This document shows positions 1 to 15,690 of a stretch of 64,000 bases of DNA, one piece after another. The notes below the pieces were generated by a model. It ran no database searches, had not been told where the DNA came from, and was given only the letters and a program-made list of their open reading frames with translations. Source of the stretch: Opisthocomus hoazin (Eukaryota; Chordata; Aves; Opisthocomiformes; Opisthocomidae); NCBI RefSeq assembly GCF_030867145.1, contig NC_134434.1, positions 3,844,001-3,908,000 of the forward strand, written 5' to 3'. Each line of letters opens with the position of its first letter. Within the stretch, counting starts at the first letter, position 1. Both the position numbers and the translations under genes were made by a program.

Positions 1-1190
1 CTAACAAGGCAAGCAGCATTTTGAGTGATGAATCCTTACCAAAGCAAACGCAATATTGAGTGTCCTAGTGATCAAATTCTGCTTAATGGATCTCAGATGA
101 AGCACAACAACCATTAAAACAAAACCCATCTTTGTTTTGAAAGCTTTTCAGAGCAGTACGCCTAAATGCTGTTTGTGTCTTTAAAAATCTTCACAGAAGC
201 ATCTAGAATCAATATATTTGTTAAAAATTAATCCTGAAAGCTGAAGTCCACCACTTCAGTCCAGAGCTAATTGGTATCTATAAACCAGGTAACAAAACAT
301 CCAAGTGTTAGCAGATGGGCCACTGGAGTGTACTTCGAAACAGATACTTCGGTACTTGTGCTGCCTGTGTTCTTCGGCAGCAGCCAAAAGGGGAATGCAT
401 TTCAAAATTAGTGGTAATAATTAAGAAGTGCCCTTCTCTGGAGGGGCTTATTGTTATTGTAACTTATTGTTAATAGTCACAGCAGAAAGGCAGGCATTTT
501 CATTCACTCAGGATCAAACCCCAAAAATGCAGTCCTGAAGCTGGCCATCGGAGAGCATTCTTTGGTTGAAGTAGAGAGGGCTTAGTCATTTTAAACCATG
601 TATGCTTTACATAACATCTAAACGATTAAGTAGTCAGCTGAGAGGTAGAAATCTAAGTCAGTTGTTCCCTAGCTTAGCGTACCCATGCTTTACTTAGTCT
701 GATGTTTAAATAATACTAATAGGTGGTGACAGTTATGGGTTTTAATCTCCAAATGAGAAGAAAGAAGTTGAAGGAAAGTTCCTTTTTACCTGGGCAAAAT
801 TCCTAAATAACATGTGCTTTATGAAGCAAAAGTTCTAATATTTAATTTAATGCCTCCATTTTCTTTAAAAAAGCAACCAGAAATATTTTTTCTGAAAAAT
901 CTTTCTCTTCTCAGTGGGTCTTTAATATAAGCACACTGAGCAGGCTGTGGTATCCAGAACTGTGGTAGCCCTGGAGAGAACAATGGGCACATAGGCAATT
1001 TATACTTCAAATAAAGATTAGGAAGTAATTGAAAAAAAAGTATATTCTGGATTGTAGTTTCATACCTATTGACTGGTTCACCTGAACACTTTTTTACACA
1101 TTTCCACTGTTCCCTTTCTCCATCTTAGAAATACTGAATTATTACTGCTACTTCTATTTCTAACAGGTCACACACAGACTTTGCTGATAC
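1..1190 (-). other. Intron of MYH gene A running off the left edge
   Basis: No reading frame resembling the next MYH exon is found on the minus strand. The sequence is AT-rich with no recognisable repeat. It is longer than the other introns of this gene's head region except the one at 1916-2775. Confidence 0.7.
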
Positions 1191-4227
<3,037 letters not shown>

Positions 4228-4264
4228 GGCTGCTGTTTATGGAGGGGCTTGTCAGCAGAGATCA

Positions 4265-5769
4265 CTGTGGAAAAGCCGGTATGTTGCTCAAATGTGTCAA
4301 AAAGTAATCACCTGTTAGTAGAAGAAAAGATGGGAAAACAAAGATACTATATTAATACTACTCATAGCTTTTTTGATAGTAGTTGTATATTTTTCCATTG
4401 GTGTGATTCAACATTTATGGAAAATGTGAAAATCATATTTTGGGGGATCATTTGGCTTAGGGTCCACTGCATGGAAATTGTATTTGAAATAATCCACAGT
4501 CACTTAGCAGTCAAGCGTTTAGGCACTGTACTGTGCAGTGAAGAACCTCAAAATTCTTTTCAACTGCTTAGGTACGCTTTTAAAATTCACTTGAAATCGT
4601 TATCATGTAGCTTCTTCCCAAATGATACTAATTCAGAATGCTCATACATCACAGTCTTGAGTGGCATAAAGACAACTCGAGCATCTTAATGGCTCAATTT
4701 CAGTCTCCGGGACGTTTTTATCATTGTATTGATGATACAATTATTTGCTAATTTTAATGGCTTCTTGATGGCTACAATGCCTGTCAAAAGATGAGTAATA
4801 CTGTTTCGAAACATACTCACAATTTTGCTTGGTAAAAATTAATATAATTTTTGGTGAAAACAAAGTTAAACACAAAGATTAAAAGCTCAGCTCAGGAATT
4901 TAAAAAATAAGGAATTTTAAAAGCAGTATTTATTAATTTCTCTGAAAAATTACTTTTTTTCTTTTTTTTTCCGAGAAAAAAATAGTGAGCATCTTCAGAA
5001 AGCATTTATTTATTTCTATCTTGCATAGAGACACATAGCTAATACTTACATACCCTTTAATGTTGTGTTCTATTTGTACTAATATGAGAGAGTAACATGA
5101 TAATTCTTCATTTGTCCCTTCAGGAACAGGTGGTGGTTTACAGAGGAGGAGGGCTGCAGCTTCCATTTTTTGTGCGAAACATTTTTTGTAGAGAACAGGC
5201 AGAACGGTAAGGGGAACAAATGCAATGTTGCCTTTTAAAGAGATAAAGAGACGACAAGCAGATCTTCTTTGCTTGTATTACAGCTCTTTCTACTTTTACT
5301 TCTTTAGTGATTTCATGGCAAATTTTGGACAAATTAACACAGTAATTCACATGCACTGAGACAAAATGTTGAATTTTGCACTTTTTCCTACTGTACTCAT
5401 CTTGGTCCAGTTCCACTGCTGTGACAGTAAAGAAGGGAAGCCAGCACACCTCGCTCCCTGTTAGGCCAGTTACGCAGAAATGAAGAATGTCCCCAGATTT
5501 TCTGGTCTGCCATTAGTGGTCAGAGACTTCAAACACAGCCAAAAGATTGAATCAGATGGTCTTCTGAAGTCCTTTCCAACCTGGGTTGTTCTATGATTCT
5601 GTGATTCACTTGAAAACCTTACCATCCTTGGGCACCCATCATCTCCTGCTGTGACCATACTGGGTTTGAAAATATAGGGTGAAACAGTGGCCATACACTC
5701 AGCCCTACAGAAATCCCACCCAGAAGCATCTTTCTCTGCCCTCTAAGAAATAATAAATCAGGTTCTTAC
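4265..5769 (-). other. 5'-UTR intron of MYH gene A
   Basis: Inferred intron between non-coding exon 2 and coding exon 1. The donor is GAG|GTAAGA at 5764-5769 and the acceptor is just before 4264. Its content is AT-rich except for a CR1 tail at 5545-5607. No conserved open frame is seen. Confidence 0.6.
5545..5607 (+). repeat. CR1 LINE 3' tail fragment
   Basis: Reads as the CR1 3' end (CAGATGGTCTTC...CTTTCCAACCTGGGTTGTTCTATG) and finishes with ATTCTATGATTCTGTGATTC-type octamers. It is strongly 5'-truncated. It sits in the gene A 5'-UTR intron, antisense to the gene. Confidence 0.8.
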
Positions 5770-5817
5770 CTCTCGTGACACCAGATGGGTGGCTTGCAGG
5801 CTGGCAGCTGGTCAGTA
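5770..5817 (-). other. MYH: Candidate non-coding exon 2 of MYH gene A (5' UTR)
   Basis: 48 nt bounded by a strong acceptor (TTTCTGTTTTACAG|) and a strong donor (CGAGAG|GTAAGA). Skeletal MYH genes usually have two short non-coding exons ahead of the ATG exon, and its place between the TATA box and coding exon 1 fits that. RNA evidence is not available here. Confidence 0.6.
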
Positions 5818-6006
5818 CTGTAAAACAGAAATGGCTGCTGCACAGAAATCCAGAGTGAAAAAGTGCAGATGCCTTGAAAGCAGATTTAAAACCTGAGCTG
5901 AGATATTGAGAGCCCTCCTGGAAATAAGCACTGCAGGCAGCAGGAATGCTGTGGCATATAAGGGCACTATCCCCTTCCTGCAAGCCTGCGGACCCCATAC
6001 ACTTAC

Positions 6007-6026
6007 CTTGAGGCTTTCCGTGGAGA
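6007..6026 (-). other. MYH: Candidate first non-coding exon of MYH gene A
   Basis: The downstream end is defined by a consensus donor (CTCAAG|GTAAGT at 6001-6006). The start is only estimated, at 25-30 nt downstream of the TATA box at 6051-6057. Confidence 0.5.
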
Positions 6027-6050
6027 CAGGGCAGACTTGTCGCAGGGACA

Positions 6051-6057
6051 TTTTATA
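6051..6057 (-). promoter_or_regulatory. MYH: TATA box of MYH gene A
   Basis: TATAAAA on the minus strand (TTTTATA on the plus strand), in the right orientation and distance for the candidate leader exons. Confidence 0.65.
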
Positions 6058-6069
6058 CGATCTAGTCTG

Positions 6070-6084
6070 CAGATGCTACAGATG
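6070..6084 (-). promoter_or_regulatory. Pair of E-boxes upstream of the gene A TATA box
   Basis: Two CATCTG E-boxes (CANNTG) on the minus strand, at 6070-6075 and 6079-6084, are spaced by three bases just upstream of the TATA box. Paired E-boxes are the usual target of MyoD-family bHLH factors. Binding is inferred. Confidence 0.5.
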
Positions 6085-6101
6085 CCTACTCTTTCTTCGG
6101 T

Positions 6102-6129
6102 CAAAAAATTTTTGGCAAACCTTCTTTGG
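6102..6129 (-). promoter_or_regulatory. A/T-rich (MEF2-like) and CArG-like elements
   Basis: CCAAAAATTTTTTG at 6102-6115 resembles the A/T-rich elements of muscle promoters. CCAAAGAAGG at 6120-6129 matches the SRF CArG box with one mismatch. Both lie within about 75 bases of the TATA box. Confidence 0.35.
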
Positions 6130-6134
6130 CAAAG

Positions 6135-8085
6135 CATTGTCTGGCAAACTGAACTAAGGGCATAATTGTCATTTGACATGTCTAGATATAATTAGAAAAT
6201 TTTGATGTCTTACTGACTATATGAATACAGCTCCTATAAATAATTTGACAAGGGTGTTAAGGAGGGAATCTGGACTAGTCAAGGCACTTCGAGAACTTGG
6301 ATGCGGGACTTTACGGATTCTATTGCTGGCTTTCCCACCGACTCACTGTATGACCCAGAGTGGATTGCTTGGTATGTCTGCGCTGCAGATATCCCAGCTG
6401 TACAATGGGGATGACAATATTTATCTTCCCCATGTGATGGTGTGGAGCTTATAAGAAGTGCCTAAGAGCAATACATTAAGCAAGCCACTAAGAGGGAAAT
6501 AAGTATTACTAAAAATTATATTGGTAGAATTCTGGAAGTAGAGGAATAATCTGGGTCCTTCAGCATGATAGTGGTAGTGCCTGAGAGTCACAGACACAGC
6601 AAGATGACAAAGATATGGTCACAGCAATAGGAAGCAGTGGTCTAGCTGACCTACTGGGTTGGAGTCATGTGAGGTCACTTTCGAAGAAAAGCATACGTAC
6701 ATCTATGCACATGTGCCCATCTGTACACTTGAAATTGCAAAAAAGTGTGAGATTCTCCAAGAAGTGTTGTTATAAGCCTATGCATGAAGTCCTGCTAAGG
6801 GAGATGTCATAAGATATGCTGCAATTTCTGTTAGTTAGGTCAGTGGAGCTGAATAATAGATGCTCCTTTCGTTTCTTGATGATGTTTTAATTAATCGGAA
6901 AGTACCCATACTGGCATTTCAAGAAAGACCTCAGTTCTTTCTTACGTCTGTTTTCCAAGTCTGACCTGTCAGTCTGTACCGTAAATAGAGCAAATTGCTG
7001 AGGTAAAGATTTGGGCCTGTAGAAATCTATGCCATTTGGATGCTCATACCCTCTTTTCAACAAGGATTGGTTACAGTTAGTTACAGAGTCTGTATATCAA
7101 CCAAGCTTTTTTCCATTCCTGCAGACATCTCTGCTCCTGCAGAATTCCACAGCCCTTCCACCACCCCAGAGACTCTCCACCACCCCAGAGCTCAGCTCAC
7201 ACATTCAGAAGACAACCTATGTAAAGAGACTTGCAGTTGTCAGTTTATCCATCAATACACAGCACTTCCTTCCAGTTCCTCTAATGTAAACAAAACACAG
7301 TCTCAGCTAAAGTCTGTCTCTCATATGCGTGGTCCCATTGTCAAATCCACCAGCCAGGAAGAAAGGAAAGGTCCTTCTGGCCCTTCCCTACCTGCAACTC
7401 TCAGAAACTATTGTCTTGCACATTTACATATTCATACAGTTCCTGCAGCAAGTTGCTGCCTATATCAGAGCACTGGAGTTGGTAGATGGTCCTGATACTA
7501 TGAGAAAGGGGGATTTGCTGGTAGTCCTGGAGGGTGACTCATCTAGTTTTAGGGAAAGGGCACTGTCACTTGAGCTGCTTTAAATGCTGTCAGATCTAAA
7601 CACACTCTTGTGCTGGTCGTTGGCATTTTGGTTATTGAAAGAGGTCAGGGACACAGGGACAAGGTTAGAGAAACAGTGCACGGGATCCAAGGTAATATCC
7701 AGCCTCAGGCACTACCCTTTGCATGAAGGGCTCACTCTAAGAAGGGCTCTGACATTGCAGAACCCACATTTTGAGTGGCTGAGCCCCAGCCTGGAACCTA
7801 AATTTATTCCAGACTGAGGTACTGGGGTGCCACTTGTTGTCCAGCAGCCCAGTGGGTTATTGGTCCTGACTGAGGAGGGGACAGGAGGGCCTTGGCAGAT
7901 CAGAGCATGGGGTTAAGAAGACCATGAGAGAAGCAGGAACGTCTGAGACCTCTTCCAGGATGTGAGAGCGGAGGATTTTCTCCTATCAGGCTGGGGAGAG
8001 AGCTCTAGTATCCCATTCCCAGGGAAGCTGTAATATCTGAACTGTAAAGACAGAATCCTCTGGTGGCAATAGGTTAAGTATTCAG
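6135..8085. other. Intergenic, upstream of MYH gene A
   Basis: No gene or repeat family recognised. There is a small direct repeat near 7155-7190 (CCACCACCCCAGAG twice). Open frames here are chance-sized and have no recognisable domain. Distal promoter sequence of gene A may lie here. Confidence 0.5.
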
Positions 8086-8740
8086 TAGAATGATAGAATG
8101 GCTTGCATTGGAAGCGACCTTCAAAGATCATCTAGTCCAAAACCCCTGCTGTGGACAAGGACACCTTTCACTAGATTAGAATGCTGAAAGCCCCATCCGA
8201 CTCAACCTTGAAACTTCCAAAGGCGAGACATCTGTAACTCCTCCAGGGAACCTGTTCCAGTGTCTCACCACACTCATTGTAAAATATTTCTTTCTTATAC
8301 CTAGCCAAAATCTACCCTTTTTCAGTTTAAAACCATTGCTTCTTGTCACTACAGGCATTGATAAAATGTCTTTCTCCGTCTTTCTTATAAGCCCCCTTTA
8401 AGTACTGAATGGCTGCAAGAAGGTCTCCTTGAACCTTTATCATTTCCAGACTGAACAACACCAACTTTCCCAGCTTTTCTTCACAGGAGAGGTATTCCAG
8501 CCTTCTGATCATTTTTGTGGCCTCCTCTAGACCTGCTCCAACAGGTCCATGTCTTTCCTGTGCTGAGGGCTCCAGAGACCAGAGCAGAGTGGCAGAATCA
8601 CATTCCTCGAACTGCTGGCCACACTGCTTTAGATGCAACCCAGGATGTGATCGGCTTTCTGTGATCGGACATGAACCACATTGCTGGTTCATGTCCAATT
8701 TTTCATTCACCAGTATCTCTGAGTTCTTCTCCGAGTAGCT
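8086..8740 (-). repeat. CR1 LINE fragment
   Basis: Reads on the minus strand as a CR1 3' region. The plus strand shows the reverse complement of the tail (AGAATGATAGAATGG) and then CATCTAGTCCAAAACCCC and CCTGTTCCAGTGTCTCACCA, all typical CR1 3' sequence. Frames are broken, so it is an old, 5'-truncated copy. Confidence 0.85.
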
Positions 8741-11700
8741 GCTGTTGCTTTTCTGTGGGGTCCTGCTTTCAGTGGTACATAGTGAGCCTTATGCAGTGCT
8801 GTCAGGCTGGGACAAAGTGCCCTCAGGATGTGCCTGGATCTCCAGGGGCTGTATAGAGAGTCTAGCTGTGTGTGACTCCGGGGACTGAAAATCTTTGAAT
8901 ATCCAGTGGCCACTGACAATCCGTCTTGTCAGTGAAGTTCTTTTGGAGTTTTTCTGTTGTGTTGTGCAGGACGTGGACCTAGCTGTGTAACAGGCAGGAG
9001 TGAGGCACATGGCCAGGCAGCGCTGGGCATGCCAGCAGCTGAGGGAAGGTCTAGCTTGAAAAGGAAGCAGCCAGTGAGTCGAGGTGTCTCCAGGTGCTGA
9101 CAGTCACTCAGCAGTGCTTTTAGGATGGGGAGCTTCAGTGTAGCATCTGGTCTGTTCACAAAAGAATTTAGAAACCAAAAGCCTTCTATGGACTTGGTCC
9201 CACCCCCAGGGTAGCTTGTCTCATGTGACCCAGGCCATGTGAAAGAAGAAATCCTTCCTTGCTTCCTAGTATCCTCTCAGTAGTCAGATGACATTTCCTC
9301 TACCTGTAAATCATTTAAGTTTTTCTTTGTGAAAGTTCAAGTGGGTTTGGTCAGTGTTCCCAGGAGGATATATAACTGTACCCTGTGTGCTGTTCCACAG
9401 CTATAGAGCAGACAATATCCATGTGTATTTTTATGAAGGTGTTGAATTAAAGCTGCATGAAACCTATGCCCAATTCCCAATTTTCCTTAAGGAAAAAATA
9501 TGATGTTGTGTGCTTTTCTGTGTAGTATGTTATAAAGAGCAGGGAAGATAATGGAAACAATATTCACAAAAATTCTGAAAAAAACATGAAAATATTATAT
9601 CCTTAAGTGTTGTATGCCTCACTCCTACAATAGCTATGTGTAAGTACACATGGATAGTCAGGTCTTAACTGTTACATTGCTTGAAAGCTTTTCTGTACAC
9701 GAGCAACGTGCTGTTTACCAATATACTTCACAGTCCTAAACTCAGGTGACAACCTGTACTGTTACAGTGCTTTTTCTGTCTTTTCAAATACTCTAAATTC
9801 TCTGAAATTTTTTTCAGTCTTCATCTTTACTTAAAAGTCTGCTTTACACAACTATATTTTTACTGAATTGTGTTATTAAATTCAAACAATAGACAGTTTT
9901 CCACACTGTCGTTGTCTTATATTGCCCAAAGACAACAAAAAATTTCAAAGTACAAAATGATTAAGAACTTCTGGCTAGCTTATGGAGCCTCACACCATTT
10001 CTACACATTAAGAGAAATGGATTTGGAGGGAGTAATAAAAATGTAAACTTGATGATGTGCACGTGCACTCAGAAACAACATCAACTTTAGTTGATTTTCC
10101 AGTCTGCAAAGAGAATGTTATTGTGTGTTCTCTGCCAGGAAAGTTGAGGAAAATGTCTGTGTACTGAGCTCATCTAAAATATGAAGGCTTCTCATAAAAG
10201 AAACTGTCTTGCTGCCTGTTCCATAAGCTGTATGTTCTAGTGCAGCACGGACCTATCTTGCAATGTGACTTTGAAGTAAACCTTTTGGGCTTCTTTTCAG
10301 GTTACAGCAACAGCTGAGGAAAGAAGTAGCTGATTCTCGCTGCTGCCAGGACTTAATGGAAACTCAGCAGGGAATGGCTGGAGAAATTAATTCCTTCTTA
10401 TGTCCTCTCTGAAATTCATGTCCGCTGCTCTTTGCCCCCACTCCCAGGGTGACATATAACTGACTCCTTTTTCTTGCCCTCTCAAGTCTCCTTCTATGTG
10501 CAAGCATAGTTTCTGAGGGAAATAACAGCATGTTGAACTAGGACAGCAAAAGTTTGTAGTACAGCAATCTTTCCGTCACAAGATACAGGGTCCAAGGTAA
10601 TAGAGATGGCCACAGCAGAATATGTCAACACTGAATTCTCCAGTATGTTTATTCTTGGCCTAACTAGGTCCTTACTTAGCAGCAGATAAGTTTTGTTCAC
10701 TCAGATATGTACAGCTGGGGCAGTACTATGTGTATCGAAGAAAGTAGATTTACGTTTGAGTCAGTTATGTCTGTGCTAGAATTCAAAGAGAAAATTCAGT
10801 ACAATTAAAAGTTTCTTAATGATGTTCTAGTAACAGCACCCTCTGTTCATCTGAGTAGCAAGGAAATCCATAGTTCCTAGAGATGTATCATATGAAGGAA
10901 ACCGCACCATCTCAGTAGGCAACACTGTAAGCATGCTCCTGCAATGCATCCAGCTTCTTGGCAGTAACGGGAAGCTCTATTTCTTCCAAAAGCAGGTGAT
11001 AATTTAGAGACAGCTTATCTAAAAGCTTGAGAGGAAATCAGCCTCGTATCTTGGAGGAAACTTTCAACTACCTAATGAACACAGGGAATGATTGAACTCT
11101 GACTCCCTCTCAAGCTACAAGTACTTCCTTATGGAATGAGATTTAAATAATGATGGTTTCAATGTCAGAACAAAGAAAAAGCATAATTAAGTAGCTGAAA
11201 CACAAAGATATATTCGCTGGTCCAGATTTATCTTGTTTGATGGTGTGTGGTTGACACAGATCCCAAAGTCAGAAGCTCAGCCATCACCAGTTCCCTATAA
11301 ACTCCAACAGACCAGGAAGACTGAAAAGGCATGGGCAGACAGCATATATATCCACTCACTTTAAGCTTACTAGAGGAAAATCTCCTTGCTGTGAGTATTT
11401 TTGATTACTGTATAATTACATCCCAAGCTACTGGAAAAACTTTCAGTATAAAAAGGCATTTGAATGTCTTTCTTAGTTGTTTAGGAGGACCTTCATCAGT
11501 CCTTGCAAATCAGGTCATCTTGGTCTCACAGATCACAGCTGACAGCCTCATCTCAGTGGCATGTCACAGTTCATTTCCTGTTCTAGAGGAATCCCCTTTC
11601 TGACATTAAATTTGGCACACTGAGAAAATAAAAAGAAACATGTTAATATTTTTATTTTTTAATTTGACACTTGTCTTCTACCTTCACCTGAATAAGAATG

Positions 11701-14040
11701 TATGTAAAGGGATAATTTCTTGACATTTTGAAAAATGTTGCCAATATTTGACATTTTGACTAATCAAAAAAAAAGTATACAGGAAGGGAATCAAGATGAA
11801 AAATGTAGCATGTAGCATATTTACATATCTTAGTTGAAAGTGTATTGGTAAAATTACTCCAGAACAGCATGGTTTCATGAATAACTTGGACATATGTCAG
11901 AAGTTTGCCAGAACTTACAACCCATGGTACTAGGACAGTCCTGCATAAGTCTTCCAAGAGTAGATTTGTATATTAGCAGCCTCTTCACAGAGACTGGCTG
12001 GCTATTTACAGTCCTGGGTAAAAAAAAACTTAATTAGCAAGGACTCAATCAGTATTGTCATTAGTATTTTGAACTGGGAGAACACACAAAGAAAATAGAA
12101 ACACAGGCTAAAAATGTTGAAGAGTAATTTAGCTGGAAAAATTGAACTAAAACATATAGAAACAATAACCTGAAACATTCTCAGGTAATATTTGCCAAAA
12201 TACCAGTGATTTTTTTTTTTTTTTTTGCTTTCTACAGCTGTTAACCTATTAAAAAAGGCAAAATATTTCACTGATTTTTTTTTTTTTTTTGGTCTACCTC
12301 TGCTTTGGTCACAGGCTGAGGATTTCAGGAAGTAATCTCAATGATCACTACCAAGGAAAATAGACTATACACATTAGATTCAGATTTTCAAGGCAAAGTG
12401 GGCAGGGAAAAGTAATCTGGACTATGTTTATAGAGTTCAAAATGGAGATGAGCATCAGATGAACATCATGGAAAAACAGTGGATATCCAGGGCTTCTGCT
12501 TCCCTGAAACTATCAATACAGATAGCACTTCTTTAATTTCCTGCAATTGAAAAGGCATGGTGAACTCGAATAAAGTTTGTAGGCAGCCTATGCTGGAGTG
12601 TTCTTCTTCTGTAAGAAGCAAAAATTGCAAAGACTCATGTTCAGTCACTTGACCACTCACATGAGCATATCTTGAAGGGATCTGAGCTACTCATCCTTTG
12701 TGGCAGCTTTATCTTCTGATCTTTCTCCCACCAATGATTAATTTATATTTCCTGACATGTAGACCTGTAAGCTTCTTGCAAAGAAGCCTATAATTCAAAG
12801 TCCTCAGTTCTGTTTCTTGTCTGCTGTAGGTTCCCAGACATTGGTGAATTACATTGGAGAAAACGCTCTCTCGTGCTATGTCTTTGCTAGCATACTGCAC
12901 TGTGCCAGGGGACATTTGCAGCTACGGGAAGCCAATCACTTATAGTGATAAAACATCAGTGGATGGCCTGTCAAGCTTTTGACCTCTGCCAGCTACCCCT
13001 CTCCTAAGCAGATTCAAAGGCATAACTGGACAGCTGGTATTTTCTGGGACCATTCCCAATACAGTCCGCATCCAGCCTCACCATTCTTGATACAGAAATA
13101 GTTTACTCCTATAAGCATAAGCAGTCCCACGCCAGTTGGCCTAAGTTCCTGGACATGTTTAATTTACTAGTGTATCTGTAGTGCTCCTGTAAAAAGGTTT
13201 GGAGCAGCCACAAAGGTATCTGTCCTTGGGAAAGGAACTACCTGCTGGAAGAAGCAATAATACCTGATGGAAAAAGGGAAAGGAAATGGATCTTTGCTCT
13301 GTTAATTTTCACCAATGTTTCCATCTCTGCAGGCCTGGACTCCACTGCAGCTGAATGCACAGCACAGCAGAGCCAAAAGAGAAGCAGCAGAATGAGAGCA
13401 GACCTTCGATACAGGCTGTCTGCACAGCAATGCGGTGTGGGCAAGGCTCTGAAGTGCTGAAATTCCCATGGAAGAGGGAGGATTTGGGCATGTTGAAAAT
13501 AGATCCTTCTTGAGATGCAGACCAGGCAGCTGCCTCACTCTCTGCCACCCCTTAAGACATGGCTTCACATCTCCCATGTTCTGTGACTGTGTGTGAGACC
13601 AGGAGCAAGAAGTAACATCTTAGCAAGGCAGCACAGGTCAAGTGGGAAAGTGGAGGCATCTCAAGACTGCTATTCTGTGACCCATTAGGACACCCCCCAT
13701 GAGCACCTCCCCACCCTCCCACGTTTTTTTCTTGGTGCCGTTCATCTCATGAACTGGAAACTTTACTTTAGCTGAAATAAGTGTGGAGATGAAGAGGTAG
13801 TGTTGGGAGTAATACACCTGGTGAAATACCATGCAAAACAACTTTAGGCTCTGTGTACAAGTGTAAAGATTTTCATAGTAGGTCTAATAGGTGTCTCATT
13901 TGGAAGGTCAGGATGTATGGGCTGGACAAATAGGTTGTTGTGACATTTGAAAATTGTTTGGACTGTTCAAGGGGTAGCAATCAGCAGCTTCTTAGTAGCT
14001 GACTGACAGCTACTAATGAGAACATTACCCCTGTGGTTCA
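8741..14040. other. Intergenic, nothing recognised
   Basis: AT-rich, with two poly-T runs near 12211 and 12276. No exon, RNA gene or repeat family recognised. All open frames are short and without domain signatures. Confidence 0.5.
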
Positions 14041-14044
14041 CAAT

Positions 14045-15035
14045 GAGGCCCTCATCTTTCAACATCTTCATCAATACCCTCAGTGGTGGCACAGAATATA
14101 CCTTTGGCAGATTTGCAGATAACTAAGGAAGATACCTTTGGCAGATTTGCAGTAATCTATGGGGAGTGGTTGAAAATCACAAATGGCAGAGATTCAGTCC
14201 AGTGGGACCTTGACAAACCTGAGGGTGAGGCCAACAGAAACCTCATGGAGCTCAGTAAGAAGTGCAGAGTTTTCCTCCTGGGGCAGAATAATGTCATATG
14301 GACAGGGAAATGTCTTAGCACCAGCCCTGCTGGAAAGGATGTGGGGGTTTTAGAAGGTGCTAGTTTGAATATAAGCCAGCAGTGCTTTCTCACTGTAAGG
14401 AAGGCAAATCCCACAGTGGGCTGCATTAGGAACAGTGTCCAACAGACTGAAAGGAGCTACTTTCCGTCCTGTACTTGGTGCTGATGGAGTCACACCTGGA
14501 ACGCAGTATTGTATTTTGGGCTTCGCAGTTCAAGAGGGATGTGGAAAAACTGGAGAGGGTCCAGTGAAGGGTTACTAAAATGGTGAGTGCCCTAGAGCAC
14601 TAGATAGTTGAATAGGTAACGCAAAAGCCATGCGCACAAGCAAAGCAAAATAATGAATTCATTCACTACTTCCTGTTGGCAACATATTCCCTGATATTGC
14701 CTACAAATATCTGAAGGGTGGGTGTCAGGAGGATGGGGCCAAGCTCTTTTCAGTGGTGCCCAGTGACAGGACAAGGGGTAATGGGCACAAACTGAGGCAC
14801 AGGAAGTTCCGTCTGAACATGAGGAGGAACTTCTTCTCTCTGAGGGTGACGGAGCACTGGAACAGGCTGCCCAGGGAGGTTGTGGAGTCTCCTTCTCTGG
14901 AGATATTCAAGACCCGCCTGGACAAGGTCCTGTGCAGCCTGCTGTAGGTGACCCTGCTTATGCAGGGGGGTTGGACTAGATGACCCACAGAGGTCCCTTC
15001 CAACCCCTACTATTCTGTGATTCTGTGATTCTGTG
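14045..15035 (+). repeat. CR1 LINE, 5'-truncated
   Basis: The plus strand reads through CR1 reverse-transcriptase C-terminal sequence into the 3' UTR and ends with three ATTCTGTG octamers. The section 14585-14690 looks unlike CR1, so it may be a rearrangement or small insertion. The last 300 bases closely match the CR1 at 55656-57232. Confidence 0.9.
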
Positions 15036-15036
15036 G

Positions 15037-15428
15037 CAGGCAGAAGTAAAGCAAAGGTTCCATTCCAGTAAAGCAGGTTCCATTACGCAGGACAGTGACT
15101 TAGGAAGACAAACACCATAACTCCAAATGTCTCTCAGTCCCTCCTTCTTCCCGCAGTTTTTATTGTTGAACACAACATCGTATGGTATGGAATATCCCTC
15201 TGGTGAAGCTGGCATTAGCTGTCCCAGCTGTGTCCTCTCCCATCTTCTTGTGTATCCCCAGCCTATTTGCTGGTGGGGCAGAAAAGACCTTGGCACTGTG
15301 TAAGCACTGTTCAGCAATAACTTAATCGTCCCTGTGTTATAAACACTGTTTTCCTTACAAATCCAAAACATAGCCCCATACAGCCTACTATGAAGAAATT
15401 TACCTCTATCCCAGATAAAACCACTACA
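15037..15428 (-). mobile_element. Truncated ERVL-type LTR
   Basis: The minus strand matches the same LTR family as the element at 47440-49078: TGGGATAGAG near the start, then CAAGGTCTTTTCTGC, a GGATATTCCATACCATA block, and a promoter-like stretch. It is cut at its 3' end by the CR1 tail at 15035. Old endogenous retrovirus LTR with no coding content. Confidence 0.75.
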
Positions 15429-15611
15429 AGCAGTCTGTAACTTTTGATGTAGAAAAGAAAGTGCTAATGATGTCTCATTTCTTCCTTTAAAGTACTGCAG
15501 CGGTGGAATATCCAAGCCACCTGTGGAAACATTTGTAACCTTTTCAGGCTCAGCAGGTACCACTGTCAGTTCCACCAGATGAATTGACTATAGTCAAATC
15601 GAATGTTCAAG

Positions 15612-15690
15612 GATCACAGAATCACAGAATCACAGACTCACACAATCACAGAATGGTAGGGGTTGGAAGGGACCTCTGTGGGTCATCATG
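15612..15690 (-). repeat. CR1 3' tail, inverted relative to its neighbour
   Basis: Starts with repeated AATCACAG octamers, then GGTAGGGGTTGGAAGGGACC. This is the reverse complement of the CR1 end at 14960-15035. Only about 75 bases of CR1 are present. Confidence 0.85.

Noticed and set aside
7040..7495. 151-codon plus-strand frame
   Set aside because: Low-complexity Ser/Pro/Thr-rich chance frame with no motif and no promoter or splice context.
14976..15575. 199-codon open frame on the minus strand
   Set aside because: It runs through the LTR fragment (15037-15428) and into a CR1 tail; the peptide has no protein-family features.
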